A stretch of 39,896 nucleotides of DNA from Mangrovactinospora gilvigrisea (GCF_001879105.1 NZ_MLCF01000014.1:1-39896), one strand, 5' to 3'. Numbered from the stretch's first letter, positions 29,839-37,937 are shown. Program-made: numbers and translations. The notes: generated from the letters alone by a model not told the origin.

Positions 29839-30504
29839 ATGACCACGTTCGCGATCATCGGGGCCGGGCCCGGGCTGGGCCTGGCCACCGCGCGCCGCTT
29901 CGGGGCGGCCGGCCACGCCGTGGCCCTGATCTCCCGCAGCGCCCGCAACCAGGACAAGCTGGTGGCCGAGCTCGCCGAGGACGGCGTCACCGCGCGCGGC
30001 TTCACCGCCGACGCCCTCGCCCCCGCATCGCTCGCCGGAGCGCTGCAGGGAGCGGCAGCGGCCCTCGGCCCGATCGAGATCCTGCAGTACAGCCCGGTGC
30101 CGCGCGCCGACTTCATCAAGCCCGTGCTGGCCACTGCCGCCGCCGACCTCGACGACCCGCTCGCCTTCTCACTCAAAAGCCCGATCACCTGCGTGGACGC
30201 GGTGCTGCCCGGGATGCGGGAACTGGGCCGCGGCACGGTGTTGTTCGTCAACGGCGGCAGCGCGGTGCGCCCGCACCCCGAGCGGGCCGGCACCTCGATC
30301 GCGTTTGCCGCCGAGAGCGCCTACGCCGCGATGCTCCACGACGCCCTGGCCCCCGAGCACATCCATGTCGCCCAACTGATCGTCCCCGGCGCGATCCGCC
30401 CCGATGCGGAGCATTCCAGCCCCGCCGCGCTGGCCGAGCGGCTCTACAGGCTCCACACCGGGCGCGACGGCTTCCGGCACTTCGCCGAGCCCATGCCCGG
30501 CTGA
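29839..30504 (+). CDS. SDR-like NAD(P)-binding oxidoreductase
   Basis: A 221-residue Rossmann protein starting FAIIGAGPGLGLATARRFG, with a full glycine-rich dinucleotide loop, then ALISRSARNQDKL and LGPIEILQYSPVPRAD. The central SDR strand VLFVNGGSAVRP is present. The classical YxxxK pair is not: the matching region reads ESAYAAMLHDALAPEHIHV, keeping the Tyr but lacking the Lys. It probably binds NAD(P)H and may reduce a carbonyl by an altered mechanism, or only sense the cofactor. GGAAGGA lies eight bases before the ATG. A lipoprotein gene follows after 18 bases, probably in the same operon, and a palindrome matching the MmyB site lies upstream. Confidence 0.8.
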   Translation: MTTFAIIGAGPGLGLATARRFGAAGHAVALISRSARNQDKLVAELAEDGVTARGFTADALAPASLAGALQGAAAALGPIEILQYSPVPRADFIKPVLATAAADLDDPLAFSLKSPITCVDAVLPGMRELGRGTVLFVNGGSAVRPHPERAGTSIAFAAESAYAAMLHDALAPEHIHVAQLIVPGAIRPDAEHSSPAALAERLYRLHTGRDGFRHFAEPMPG

Positions 30505-30522
30505 CCTGAAGGACCCGCACCC

Positions 30523-31023
30523 ATGACCGTCCCGCACCACCGCCCCCGGGCCGCCGCCGCAGCCGGCCTGCTGCTGGCGGCCACCGCGGCCTGCTCCGTC
30601 GGCCCACCCCGCCCCGCCGCCTCACCGACCGCCCCCTCGGCTGCCTCCCCTTCCTCCGCACCACCCAGGAGCACCCGAATGCACCTTCACGCCACCCTGG
30701 ACGCCACACGGGTCGCGGCCACCTTCAACGGCAGCCCCGCCGCCCGCGGCCTGGCCTCCCTGCTGCCGCTGACCCTTAAGCTGAAGGACTTCCACGCAAC
30801 CGAGCGGATCGCCGATCTGCCGCGGAGGCTGACCACCGACGATGCTCCTGCGCCGCAGGCCGCCCGGGCCGGAGACCTCGCCTACTACGCCCCCTGGGGC
30901 AACCTCGCCCTGTTCTACCGCGACGGCCCCACTGCCTCCGCGGACCTGCTGATCCTCGGTCACCTCGACGCCGATCCCCGCCGGTTGGCCACTGCCGAGC
31001 GCCTCACCCTCACCGCCGCCTGA
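30523..31023 (+). CDS. Lipoprotein with cyclophilin-like domain
   Basis: A 166-residue protein. The N-terminus is basic then hydrophobic (RAAAAAGLLLAATAAC), with the probable lipid-attachment Cys at 24, followed by a Pro/Ser/Ala linker to about 50. The remainder matches the cyclophilin-like fold: HATLDATRVAATFNGSPAAR, LLPLTLKLKDFHATERIADL, then DLAYYAPWGNLALFYRDG. These domains are compact beta-barrels of unknown role, often encoded beside redox enzymes. The lipobox is not ideal (Thr at -3). The start has GAAGGA nine bases upstream and lies 18 bases after the SDR-like stop, so the two genes are likely co-transcribed. Confidence 0.75.
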   Translation: MTVPHHRPRAAAAAGLLLAATAACSVGPPRPAASPTAPSAASPSSAPPRSTRMHLHATLDATRVAATFNGSPAARGLASLLPLTLKLKDFHATERIADLPRRLTTDDAPAPQAARAGDLAYYAPWGNLALFYRDGPTASADLLILGHLDADPRRLATAERLTLTAA

Positions 31024-31074
31024 ACCGACCGCCACCGTCAACCCGCAGGGGACGCAGCGCATGGGAGATGCCCG

Positions 31075-31842
31075 ATGAACCCCACCTACGACTTCACCGG
31101 CCAGGTCGCCTTCGTCACCGGCGCCGGCTCCGGCATGGGCCTGGCCACCGCCCGCGCCTTCGCCGCCTCCGGCGCCGCCGTCGGCCTCGCCGACATCGAC
31201 CTCGACGCCGCCGAGGCCGCCGCCACGGACCTGACCGGCTCCGGCCACCAGGCGCTCGCCCTGGCCTGCGACGTCACCGACGAGGCCCAGGTCGCCGCCG
31301 CCGTCGACCGCACCGTCGACGCCTTCGGACGGCTCGACATGGCCTACAACAACGCCGGCATCATGGTCCCGCCCACCGACGCCGCCGAGGAGGGCGCCGC
31401 CCAGTTCGACCGCGTCCAGACCATCAACCTGCGCGGCATCTGGGCGAGCATGAAGCACGAACTGCGGCACATGCGCACCCAAGCCGGTGGCGCCATCGTC
31501 AACTGCTCCAGCCTCGGCGGCCTGGTCGGCAACCCCGGCCGCGCCGCCTACCACGCCGCCAAGCACGGCGTGATCGGCCTGACCAAGAGCGTCGCCCTCG
31601 AGTACGGTCCGCGCGGCATCCGCGTCAACGCCGTGTGCCCCGGCACCATCGCCACCCCCATGGTCGACGCCATGGTCGCCGGCGGCGAACTCGACCGCGC
31701 ACGCGCCGAGGCCGGGCAGGCCATCGGCCGGCTCGGCACCGCGGACGAGATCGCCCAGGCCGTGCTGTGGCTGTGCAGCCCCGGAGCCGGCTACGTCACC
31801 GGCGTCGCCCTGCCGGTCGACGGCGGATACACCGCCCAGTGA
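31075..31842 (+). CDS. Classical short-chain dehydrogenase/reductase
   Basis: A 255-residue SDR of normal length with all key motifs: the cofactor loop VTGAGSGMGLATARAF, the NNAG strand end (AYNNAGIMVP), the catalytic Ser at about 146 (IVNCSSLGG), Tyr159 and Lys163 in YHAAKHG, and the PG motif (NAVCPGTIATPM). The Asp after the second strand (GLADIDLDAAE) favours NAD(H). It oxidises or reduces a hydroxyl/carbonyl substrate in the cytosol. GGGAGA precedes the ATG. It lies 51 bases after the lipoprotein gene on the same strand and may share its operon. Confidence 0.9.
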   Translation: MNPTYDFTGQVAFVTGAGSGMGLATARAFAASGAAVGLADIDLDAAEAAATDLTGSGHQALALACDVTDEAQVAAAVDRTVDAFGRLDMAYNNAGIMVPPTDAAEEGAAQFDRVQTINLRGIWASMKHELRHMRTQAGGAIVNCSSLGGLVGNPGRAAYHAAKHGVIGLTKSVALEYGPRGIRVNAVCPGTIATPMVDAMVAGGELDRARAEAGQAIGRLGTADEIAQAVLWLCSPGAGYVTGVALPVDGGYTAQ

Positions 31843-32099
31843 CCGGCCGCGGCCGCCCGCCGCCGCCACCGCCCCCCTCCCGGCCCGCGCCGCGTGGAAC
31901 CTCGAACCCGAGGCATGCACCCCGCTGCCCCGGGGATGTGGGAAGGAGACCGCAGGCGCTGCACGCATCTCCGGCCGCACCCGAGGTGCCTGACGCCACA
32001 ATCGGCACCCGACACGGGAGCGCGCCCGACCCTGCCCGGCGGCCCCGACCCCGGTGACCGCGCAGGCTGTGAAGCCTCTTTGAGGAAGGAAGACCCGCG

Positions 32100-32543
32100 A
32101 TGAACGACGAGATCCGTGCCGCCCTCGCCATCGCTGCGGACGCCGCGCCCGGCGACCGGACGATCGACATCACGACCTACGGTGCGGCGAGCGGGCAGAT
32201 GCGGCGGATCGAGATCTGGTTCCACCACGTCGACGGCCGCTGGTTCCTGTCCGGCCGTCCCGGCCGGCGCGACTGGTACGCCAACCTCAGGAAGGACCCG
32301 CGGCTGATCGTCCACCTCAAACACGGCGTGCGAGCCGATCTGCCCGCAACGGGCGTACCGATCACCGACCCCGACGCGAAGCGTCCGATCATCAACCTGA
32401 TCCTGCGCGGACTCCAGGCGATGAACGGCTGGGCCACGGGGTCGGCCGACGAGATCGAAGCCTGGATCGCGGGCAGCCCGCTGGTCGAGATCCGCTTCGA
32501 CCGCAGCACCGATCCTTGGCCGCAGGCGGACCCAGCGGATTGA
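32100..32543 (+). CDS. F420/flavin-type nitroreductase family split-barrel protein
   Basis: A 147-residue protein. The core shows DITTYGAASGQMRRIEIWFH, VDGRWFLSGRPGRRDWYANL and DPRLIVHLKHG, the pattern of the deazaflavin (F420)-dependent nitroreductase family: a small split beta-barrel with the conserved GxxSGxxR and the WxxNLRxxP turn. Members reduce quinones, nitro compounds or other substrates with F420H2 or FMNH2. GAGGAAGGAAG lies just upstream of the ATG. It is the last plus-strand gene of the redox cluster, 257 bp after the SDR gene, and probably has its own promoter. Confidence 0.8.
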   Translation: MNDEIRAALAIAADAAPGDRTIDITTYGAASGQMRRIEIWFHHVDGRWFLSGRPGRRDWYANLRKDPRLIVHLKHGVRADLPATGVPITDPDAKRPIINLILRGLQAMNGWATGSADEIEAWIAGSPLVEIRFDRSTDPWPQADPAD

Positions 32544-32807
32544 CTGACGGTCGGTTCGCGACGTTGGTTCTTCAGTGGTTGTCGTCATGTGGCTGCAGTG
32601 TTGGCTCAGGCCGCCTGAACAGGGTCTTTACGGTTCGGGTGTGGTGCAGTGCCTGTCGTCGGCGCTGCACTCGGACGGCGCTTTCGCTGAAGATCGGCTG
32701 TCGCGTGGATGGCCTGCGGCGCCTCGGGGCGCGTGCTGGTCGGGTGAGAGAGGGCGGCGACCGTCGCCGCATATCGTCGCGCGCCGGGCGCGTGGTTGAC
32801 TGGCCGG

Positions 32808-33422
32808 ATGAACACCAGTTCCCTCACCGCGCCCCTGATCGACGGCGACGGCCTGCGGCTTCGTCCCTTCCGGGTCGGCGACGAGGCCGACGCCGAGGCA
32901 GTGCTGCGCGGCTACGCGGACCCGGAGTTCCGGCGCTGGAACACCCCGCTGCAGCCCATCGAGACCCTCGAAGACGCGCACGATCTGCTGCGCCGCCGCC
33001 GCGCCTCGGCGGAGAGCGGGGAGGCCGCGTCGTTCTGCGTCACCGACGCCGGCAGCGGCGCGGTACTGGGCCAGGTCGGGTTCTTCGGCATCGACGCCGT
33101 ACGGCGGCGGGCCGCGGTCGGCTACTGGGTGCTGCCCGAGGCCCGCGGGGCCGGGATCGCCCGCCGGGCGCTGACCCTGGCGGGCGCATGGGCCTTCGCC
33201 CATCTGGGCCTGTACCGCATCGAGTTGGACCACGCGCTCGGCAACACCGCCTCCTGCCGGGTGGCCGAGCGGTGCGGCTACCCGCTGGAGGGGACGCTGC
33301 GCGGGGCCATGTTCGAGGAGGGCAGGCAGGACGCGTTCCGCGACTGCCACCTGCACGCCCGCCTGGCGACCGACCCCGGTGCTGGCCTGGAGTCGGGGGA
33401 GGCGTCCGCGGCGCCGGGGTGA
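32808..33422 (+). CDS. GNAT-family N-acetyltransferase (RimJ/RimL type)
   Basis: A 204-residue protein with the GNAT outline: the entry strand GLRLRPFRVGDEADAEAVLR, FCVTDAGSGAVLGQVGF, the beta-4 to motif A segment AAVGYWVLPEARGAGIARRA with the R/Q-x-x-G-x-G/A acetyl-CoA loop, and the RimJ/L-type ending ELDHALGNTASCRVAERCGY. It acetylates an amino group, either a protein N-terminus or a small molecule such as an antibiotic. ATG 32808 is preferred over TTG 32796 because the fold starts soon after it. It is flanked by non-coding DNA and stands alone. Confidence 0.85.
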   Translation: MNTSSLTAPLIDGDGLRLRPFRVGDEADAEAVLRGYADPEFRRWNTPLQPIETLEDAHDLLRRRRASAESGEAASFCVTDAGSGAVLGQVGFFGIDAVRRRAAVGYWVLPEARGAGIARRALTLAGAWAFAHLGLYRIELDHALGNTASCRVAERCGYPLEGTLRGAMFEEGRQDAFRDCHLHARLATDPGAGLESGEASAAPG

Positions 33423-33564
33423 TGCCCGCAGCCGTCAGCCGCTTGTGCCGTTTGGGCATCGGCGTGGCCCGCACCTCCGGCCGCCGCTGCCGGTTGATCC
33501 GGGCGCCGGTGCCGTCGCCGGAGTCGGTGTCGCCCGGGATGAGGTACCGGGCTGCCGCCCCGTC

Positions 33565-34773
33565 TCAGGTGGTGGTCAGGGCTTCGGCGGCCTCCCGCCA
33601 GATCTCCGCGGCCAGGTTCATGTTGCCGCTTCCCTCGGCCTGCCGGGCCAGGGCCCGCAGCCCCCGCATGCCCTCCTCCTGTCGGCCGTCCAGCAGCAGC
33701 AGCTGATGGCGCAGCAGCTCCATCCTGGCCTGGTCCCGGTACGTCAGCTGCTCCAGGTCGGGGCGCAGGGCCTGAAGGAGGTCGCGGGCCTCGTCGACGC
33801 GGCGGGTCAGGACGGCCAGCCGGGCGCGCAGTACCCGCAGGTCCAGTTCGATGGTGGGCGTGGAGACGAACGGCTTGGCCGCCTCGACCTCGTCGATCAG
33901 CCGCTCCGCGGGCTCGATCTGATGCGGCGGCGCGGCCCACAGGTGCACGCCGGCCGCGAACATCCGCAACCCCGCCCACAGCGGTGGCTCCAGGCGGCCC
34001 TCGAAGCGCTCCAGGGCCGGGGCGAGCAGATCCAGGGCCGCCTGCCGCTCGCCTTGGAGGTTGATCACCGAAGCCGCCGTCCACACCGCGCGCGCCCAGG
34101 TCGCGTCGCTGCCGCCCTCGACCAGGTCCAGCAGCTCCTCGACACGGGCGCGGGCCTCGGGCCGGCGGCCGGCCTCGAGGAGCGCGGGGGCCAGGGCCAG
34201 CAGCGCCTGGACCTTCAGGTCCGACGCGAGGCCCTCGGTGGCGGCCAGGCGGTGCGCGGCCGATGCGGTCTCGACCGCATCGGACACTTCGCCGGCGCTG
34301 CGCAGGGTGCGGGTCAGCCGGGCGCGGGCGCGCACCCGCAGCTCGGCGACGTCCACCTCGTCGGCGAGCGCGACCAGTTCGGTCTCGGCCGCGCGCTGCT
34401 CGGCGCGTTCCCCGGTGCCCTGCCGCCAGGAGGCGACATGCCACAGGGCTTGCCAGCGGGTCAGGGGGTTGTTGCCGGTGTCTGCGCGCAGCGCGCGGGC
34501 CAGTAGTTCCCCGGCTTGTTCGGTCGGCAGGCCGGTGGCGATGGCGAGGGTTTCCTCCAGGGGCCGGGCCGGGGGTGCGGCCAGGTCGGCGGGGGTGACG
34601 CCGAGGCGGTCGGCCAGGTGGGCGGCGGCCTGCTCGGTCGGGCGCCGGGTGCCGGACTCCAGCCGGGAGAGGTAGCCGGTGGACATGCCCTCGCCCGCCA
34701 GCTGGTTCTGGGTCAGGCCGCGTTCGGTCCGCAGCTGCTTCAGGCGGCGGCCGAAGGCCGGTTGCTCCATCAT
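33565..34773 (-). CDS. XRE-family regulator with TPR-like C-terminal region
   Basis: A 402-residue protein. Residues about 7-60 are an XRE HTH (FGRRLKQLRTERGLTQNQLA; MSTGYLSRLESGTRRPTEQA). The rest is a long run of helix pairs rich in Ala, Leu and Arg (for example LLALAPALLEAGRRPEARAR and EAKPFVSTPTIELDLRVLRA), consistent with TPR-type repeats. HTH-plus-TPR proteins include peptide-sensing regulators of the RRNPP type and several actinomycete regulators with other ligands. ATG 34773 is preceded by GGAG eight bases away. It is divergent from a small ORF at 34977 over a 203-bp region full of TGGCTA/TTGCCA-like repeats, probably its own binding sites. Confidence 0.85.
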   Translation of the reverse strand: MMEQPAFGRRLKQLRTERGLTQNQLAGEGMSTGYLSRLESGTRRPTEQAAAHLADRLGVTPADLAAPPARPLEETLAIATGLPTEQAGELLARALRADTGNNPLTRWQALWHVASWRQGTGERAEQRAAETELVALADEVDVAELRVRARARLTRTLRSAGEVSDAVETASAAHRLAATEGLASDLKVQALLALAPALLEAGRRPEARARVEELLDLVEGGSDATWARAVWTAASVINLQGERQAALDLLAPALERFEGRLEPPLWAGLRMFAAGVHLWAAPPHQIEPAERLIDEVEAAKPFVSTPTIELDLRVLRARLAVLTRRVDEARDLLQALRPDLEQLTYRDQARMELLRHQLLLLDGRQEEGMRGLRALARQAEGSGNMNLAAEIWREAAEALTTT

Positions 34774-34855
34774 CTGCTGCTCTCCCGAGGGTCAGTGGTG
34801 CGGCGGCGCGTGGCTGGCATGCCTGGCCGCGTGGGTGTTGTGCCTGTGCTCAGCG

Positions 34856-34958
34856 TAGCCAACATGCCTACGACCAGGCAAGTTGATGGCTAGAGATGGC
34901 AAATTATGAAAGGAATGTGCCTAGCGAGTCAGGAAAGTCTTGCCAACTGTGTGGCTAG
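34856..34958. promoter_or_regulatory. Repeat-rich region between XRE-TPR regulator and small ORF
   Basis: Related words occur on both strands: TAGCCAAC (34856-34863), GGCAAGTTGATGGCTAG (34877-34893), ATGGCAAATT near 34896, and TTGCCAACTGTGTGGCTAG (34940-34958). TGGCTAG occurs twice in direct orientation, and TTGCCAA/GGCAAGTT are near reverse complements. The region is relatively AT-rich and lies between two divergent starts. Confidence 0.5.
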
Positions 34959-34976
34959 TCATCTACCGTTCTCGGC

Positions 34977-35198
34977 ATGACGACGAAGCCCCACCGGGCA
35001 CCGAAGATCGACGCGTGGCACCGCAACGAGCTGGGCGCGTCCCGCCCCAATCGACGCAAGACCCGCTGGCTCTCGCAGCGTTCAGCCCGTCGGACGCAGG
35101 ATGAACGGGAGCGCATCGAGGCAAATCGATGGCCGGAAAGGTTGGCAAATCTAGCTGACCGGACGGGACAGATGAACGGCTGGCACAGCCGAGCCTGA
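34977..35198 (+). CDS. Small basic protein of unknown function
   Basis: A 73-residue ORF, very rich in Arg and with four Trp (DAWHRNELGASRPNRRKTRW; ERERIEANRWPERLANLADR; MNGWHSRA). No family is recognised, and there is no signal peptide or membrane segment. There is no Shine-Dalgarno site; the ATG lies 19 bases after the last repeat of the regulatory region, so a leaderless message is possible. It is divergent from the XRE-TPR regulator and 68 bp upstream of the hydrolase at 35267, in the same direction, so it may be the first gene of an operon with it. Codon use is consistent with coding but less extreme than its neighbours, so the ORF is plausible rather than certain. Confidence 0.45.
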   Translation: MTTKPHRAPKIDAWHRNELGASRPNRRKTRWLSQRSARRTQDERERIEANRWPERLANLADRTGQMNGWHSRA

Positions 35199-35266
35199 CC
35201 CACCCCCGAAACCCCACACACCACTTCGCTTCGCCACCCCACCCTTCATCCAGGGAGACCCCCGCC

Positions 35267-36388
35267 ATGCTCGGAACGCTCATCACCGCCTCCGCCGCCA
35301 CGCTCGCCGCCGGCCCGGCCGCCGGACTGCTCGGCTACCGGCAGCTCAAGCGCACCGCCTTCGCCAAGCGGCTGCGGATCACCGCCCCCAACGGCATCGA
35401 CGAATCCGGGTTCGTCCACATCGGCGGCATCGACCAGTGGATCTCCATCCGCGGCGAGGACCGGCGCAACCCGGTGATCCTGGAGATCCTCGGCGGTCCC
35501 GGCGCCTCCAACCTCGCCTTCCTGCCCCGCACCCGGGGCTGGGAGCAGCACTTCACCATCGTGCGCTGGGACATGCGCGGCGCCGGTTTCACCTACGCCA
35601 AGACCGGCCCCGAGGGGCAGGGCGAGATGAGCCTCGACCAGCTCTATCGCGATGCCCTGGAGGTCACCGCGTACGTCCGGGCCCGGCTGAACGTCGAGCG
35701 GGTGCTGCTGGTGGCCAACTCCTTCGGGACGATCACCGGGCTGCGGCTGGCCCGCAACCACCCGGATCTGTACGCGGCCTACGTCGGCACCGACCAGAAC
35801 ATCCTGGCCGGCGGCCGGGAGACCTCCGCCTACGACAACCTGCTGGCCCGGCTGCAGGCCGCCGGGAAGAAGCAGGCCAAGGCGGCCGCCGAGGTGGCGG
35901 AGATGGGGCCGGAGCGCGCCGCGTGGAGCGTCCACCAGTGGTCGCAGTTCAACAAGTTGGCGCTGACCACCGACGCGCTCTCCTTCGACACCATGAAGAC
36001 GGTGGTGATCCGCTCGCTGTGGTTCTCGCCGCTGCACACGCTGCGCGGGCTGCGCTCCTATCTGAAGGCGATGACCTTCTCCGAGCAGATCGCCCCGCAG
36101 GCGGCGTCGGTGGATGAGTGGGCGGAGGGCACGCACTTCCAGATCCCGGTCTTCGTCTTCCAGGGCGCAGGGGATGTGTTGACCCCGCCGGAGCCGGCCC
36201 GCCGTTTCGTCGCGGACATCACCGCGCCGGTCAAGGACTTCGCGCTGATCGAGGACGCCAGCCACTTCGCAGCCTTCCGCCACCCCGACCGGTTCCTGCA
36301 GCTGATGCTCACCCGGGTCCGCCCGGTCCTGACCGGCACATGGGCCGCCGGGAACGTGCCCGAGCAGCCCTTGTACGCCGCGCCCTGA
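35267..36388 (+). CDS. Alpha/beta hydrolase, proline-iminopeptidase-like
   Basis: A 373-residue protein with the order of an S33-type hydrolase: ILEILGGPGASN (the GGPG oxyanion motif), IVRWDMRGAGFT (family DQRGxGxS, here changed), the nucleophile elbow VANSFGTITG with Ser at about 152, an Asp in QGAGDVLTP and the catalytic His in EDASHFAAF. A short hydrophobic N-terminal stretch (LITASAATLAAGPAAGLLG) may be a signal or anchor. Members cleave N-terminal proline or hydrolyse esters and amides; here the elbow lacks the first Gly of GxSxG. AGGGAGA precedes the ATG, and a terminator hairpin follows the stop. It may share an operon with the small ORF upstream. Confidence 0.82.
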   Translation: MLGTLITASAATLAAGPAAGLLGYRQLKRTAFAKRLRITAPNGIDESGFVHIGGIDQWISIRGEDRRNPVILEILGGPGASNLAFLPRTRGWEQHFTIVRWDMRGAGFTYAKTGPEGQGEMSLDQLYRDALEVTAYVRARLNVERVLLVANSFGTITGLRLARNHPDLYAAYVGTDQNILAGGRETSAYDNLLARLQAAGKKQAKAAAEVAEMGPERAAWSVHQWSQFNKLALTTDALSFDTMKTVVIRSLWFSPLHTLRGLRSYLKAMTFSEQIAPQAASVDEWAEGTHFQIPVFVFQGAGDVLTPPEPARRFVADITAPVKDFALIEDASHFAAFRHPDRFLQLMLTRVRPVLTGTWAAGNVPEQPLYAAP

Positions 36389-36410
36389 CGCGGCACCAGC
36401 CCCTGGAGAC

Positions 36411-36435
36411 GGAGCCCGCGCCCGCCGCGGGCTCC
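36411..36435 (+). terminator. Perfect hairpin after hydrolase gene
   Basis: GGAGCCCGCG (36411-36420) and CGCGGGCTCC (36426-36435) form a ten-base perfect stem with a five-base loop, 23 bases after the stop codon. It has no T tract. Confidence 0.65.
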
Positions 36436-36828
36436 CTCGCCGCGCGCCGCCGGTGGAACGCCCCCCGCGCCGTGACCCGCGTCGACGCGCCCTCGCGCCG
36501 ACATCAACCGACGGCCCCTCCACCTCGTGGGTGCCGCCCCGCGTATGCGGGCAGTGGCAGCAGTGGTACGAGGCGAACATCCCCGCCGCGGCGGGCCGTG
36601 AGGTCGTCCACGCCTCACATCCCCGTGCCGTGATCAACGCGTCGTGCGGGATGGGGGACACGCCCGGTCACCCGATGCGGTGGGGACGCAGCGCCCTGGG
36701 CTGACGCCGGCTCCGGCACCGCCCAGGGCCCGCCGACCGGCACCGCACCAGGGCCGGACCCACCGGTGGTCTATAGGAGGCCGGCCGTAGGTCGCCCCTG
36801 CGCTGCGGGGGAGCTGAAGGTGGCTTCC
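36436..36828. other. Non-coding stretch with a second hairpin
   Basis: No supported gene. GCCCTGGGC (36693-36701) and GCCCAGGGC (36721-36729) form a nine-base stem with a 19-base loop. Towards 36780-36828 traces of the transposase remnant may continue in other frames. Confidence 0.35.
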
Positions 36829-37192
36829 AGCTGGTGCTTGTAACGCTGGTGCTGATCGTGATGGCGTGGCAGCGCTTGAGGGACACCGCGATCTTCTCGG
36901 TGCCGAAGAGGTCGTCCTGCCGCAAGTAGATGATCTTCCCGACGACTTCGACGTGGGTGGCGTTCGGGGAGGCCTTCGGGGCCCGGGGGCAGGTGCCCAG
37001 GCAGCCCTCGATGCCCTCGGCCCGGTAGCGGCGCTACCAGATGTAGTACGCCTGCCGGCTGATGCCGAAGGACCGGCAGGTCATGGCGACGTTCCCGGTG
37101 ACCTCTTCGACGTGGCGTATGACCGCCAGGCGCCGCTTGGCCTCACGATCGAGCGGGGTCTTTGGTGGCTCAAGGCTGGGGTGAGCGCTCAG
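36829..37192 (-). pseudogene. Integrase/IS481-like transposase N-terminal remnant with internal stop
   Basis: The minus-strand frame reads LDREAKRRLAVIRHVEEVTG, CRSFGISRQAYYIW, then a TAG at 37036-37034, then RRYRAEGIEGCLGTCPRAPK, HVEVVGKIIYLRQDDLFGTE and KIAVSLKRCHAITIS. This is the HTH and linker region of IS481/IS3-type transposases (pattern SR..YY.W..RY..EG..GL). The DDE catalytic core is missing, and an in-frame stop interrupts the HTH end. The element is dead. Confidence 0.7.
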
Positions 37193-37223
37193 TACGGGTC
37201 GGGGGTGGGGGCGGATCCGAATG

Positions 37224-37541
37224 CTAGGCGATGGCGGCGATGTCTCCGTTGTCGAAGCGGATGGACTGCTGCAGATGGCCGCCGAGGGCTGCGGCGTAGC
37301 GGGCCAGCACCTGCTGGCCGGAGACCTTGCCCTGCTCGATCTGCGAGACGCGTCCCTTGGTGACGCCCATGCGCGAAGCCACCTGTTCTTGCGTCAGTCC
37401 GCGGGAGCGGCGGATCTCGGCGAGCCGGTGCCCCACGACCTCGGCCAGCAGTTCTGCCGTGCCCGCGGCCACGACCTCCTCGCCGCCGGCCCGTTCCACG
37501 TGCTCGTCTCGGATGTCGCTCCAGCGCGTGTATCCGCTCAT
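37224..37541 (-). CDS. higA: HigA-type XRE antitoxin
   Basis: A 105-residue protein. After an N-terminal arm (MSGYTRWSDIRDEHVERAGG), residues about 35-90 are an XRE HTH: HRLAEIRRSRGLTQEQVASR, then MGVTKGRVSQIEQGKVSGQQ. It ends LQQSIRFDNGDIAAIA. HigA antitoxins bind the toxin and repress the operon. Its ATG overlaps the toxin stop in ATGA (37541-37538), giving the toxin-first order typical of HigBA. The operator is the dyad before the toxin gene. Confidence 0.88.
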   Translation of the reverse strand: MSGYTRWSDIRDEHVERAGGEEVVAAGTAELLAEVVGHRLAEIRRSRGLTQEQVASRMGVTKGRVSQIEQGKVSGQQVLARYAAALGGHLQQSIRFDNGDIAAIA

Positions 37542-37909
37542 TGCCTGTCTCCCTCCTCCTGCTGGGTCGCCCGCTCCTCCAGGTAGAGGATGTAGCGGCG
37601 CTCGGCCAGTGGGATCGCCTCGTGGTACCACTCCTGCCACCGGTCGCGTTTGTCCCCGCCCACCAGCAGGATGCTGGAGCGCCAGGGGTCGAACGCGAAC
37701 AGGATCCGCACCGAACCCGGCCGCAGTTCCTTGAGGTTGCTCATCGAGGTGCCGGTGATGGTGTCCACAAGCGGCCGTCCGAGGCCCGGCCCGCCTTGGG
37801 CCAGCGCATCCAGGGCCTGGACGATGCGGCGGTGCGAGGCATCGTCGAGCTTGTCGATCCATGAGCGCACTTCATCGACGATGTAGATGACCCACTCATC
37901 GTCCACCAT
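37538..37909 (-). CDS. higB: HigB/RelE-type (Gp49-like) toxin
   Basis: A 123-residue protein of the phage-derived Gp49-like/HigB group: VRSWIDKLDDASHRRIVQAL, GPGLGRPLVDTI, then SNLKELRPGSVRILFAFDPW and ILLVGGDKRDRWQEWYHEAI. These match the fold and the conserved L.EL......RI.Y and LL.GG.K segments of ribosome-dependent mRNA interferases that stop translation. ATG 37909 was chosen because upstream sequence in the open frame is unrelated and because a -10-like TATACT and an inverted repeat lie just before it. It is coupled to the antitoxin by a four-base overlap. Confidence 0.88.
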   Translation of the reverse strand: MVDDEWVIYIVDEVRSWIDKLDDASHRRIVQALDALAQGGPGLGRPLVDTITGTSMSNLKELRPGSVRILFAFDPWRSSILLVGGDKRDRWQEWYHEAIPLAERRYILYLEERATQQEEGDRQ

Positions 37910-37915
37910 GATCGA

Positions 37916-37937
37916 GAGTATAGCAATAGGTATACTC
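37916..37937. promoter_or_regulatory. Inverted repeat GAGTATA/TATACTC, HigBA operator-promoter
   Basis: GAGTATA (37916-37922), eight bases, then TATACTC (37931-37937): perfect seven-base arms, in an AT-rich island of an otherwise very GC-rich sequence. On the minus strand the proximal arm supplies a TATACT -10-like hexamer seven bases before the toxin ATG, so the message may be nearly leaderless and the bound antitoxin would cover the promoter. Confidence 0.7.

Noticed and set aside
33423..33564. A protein-like minus-strand segment between the GNAT and XRE-TPR genes (contains YLIPGDTDSGDGTGARIN)
   Set aside because: It has no start, no family match and is only about 45 residues; it may be a remnant but cannot be supported.
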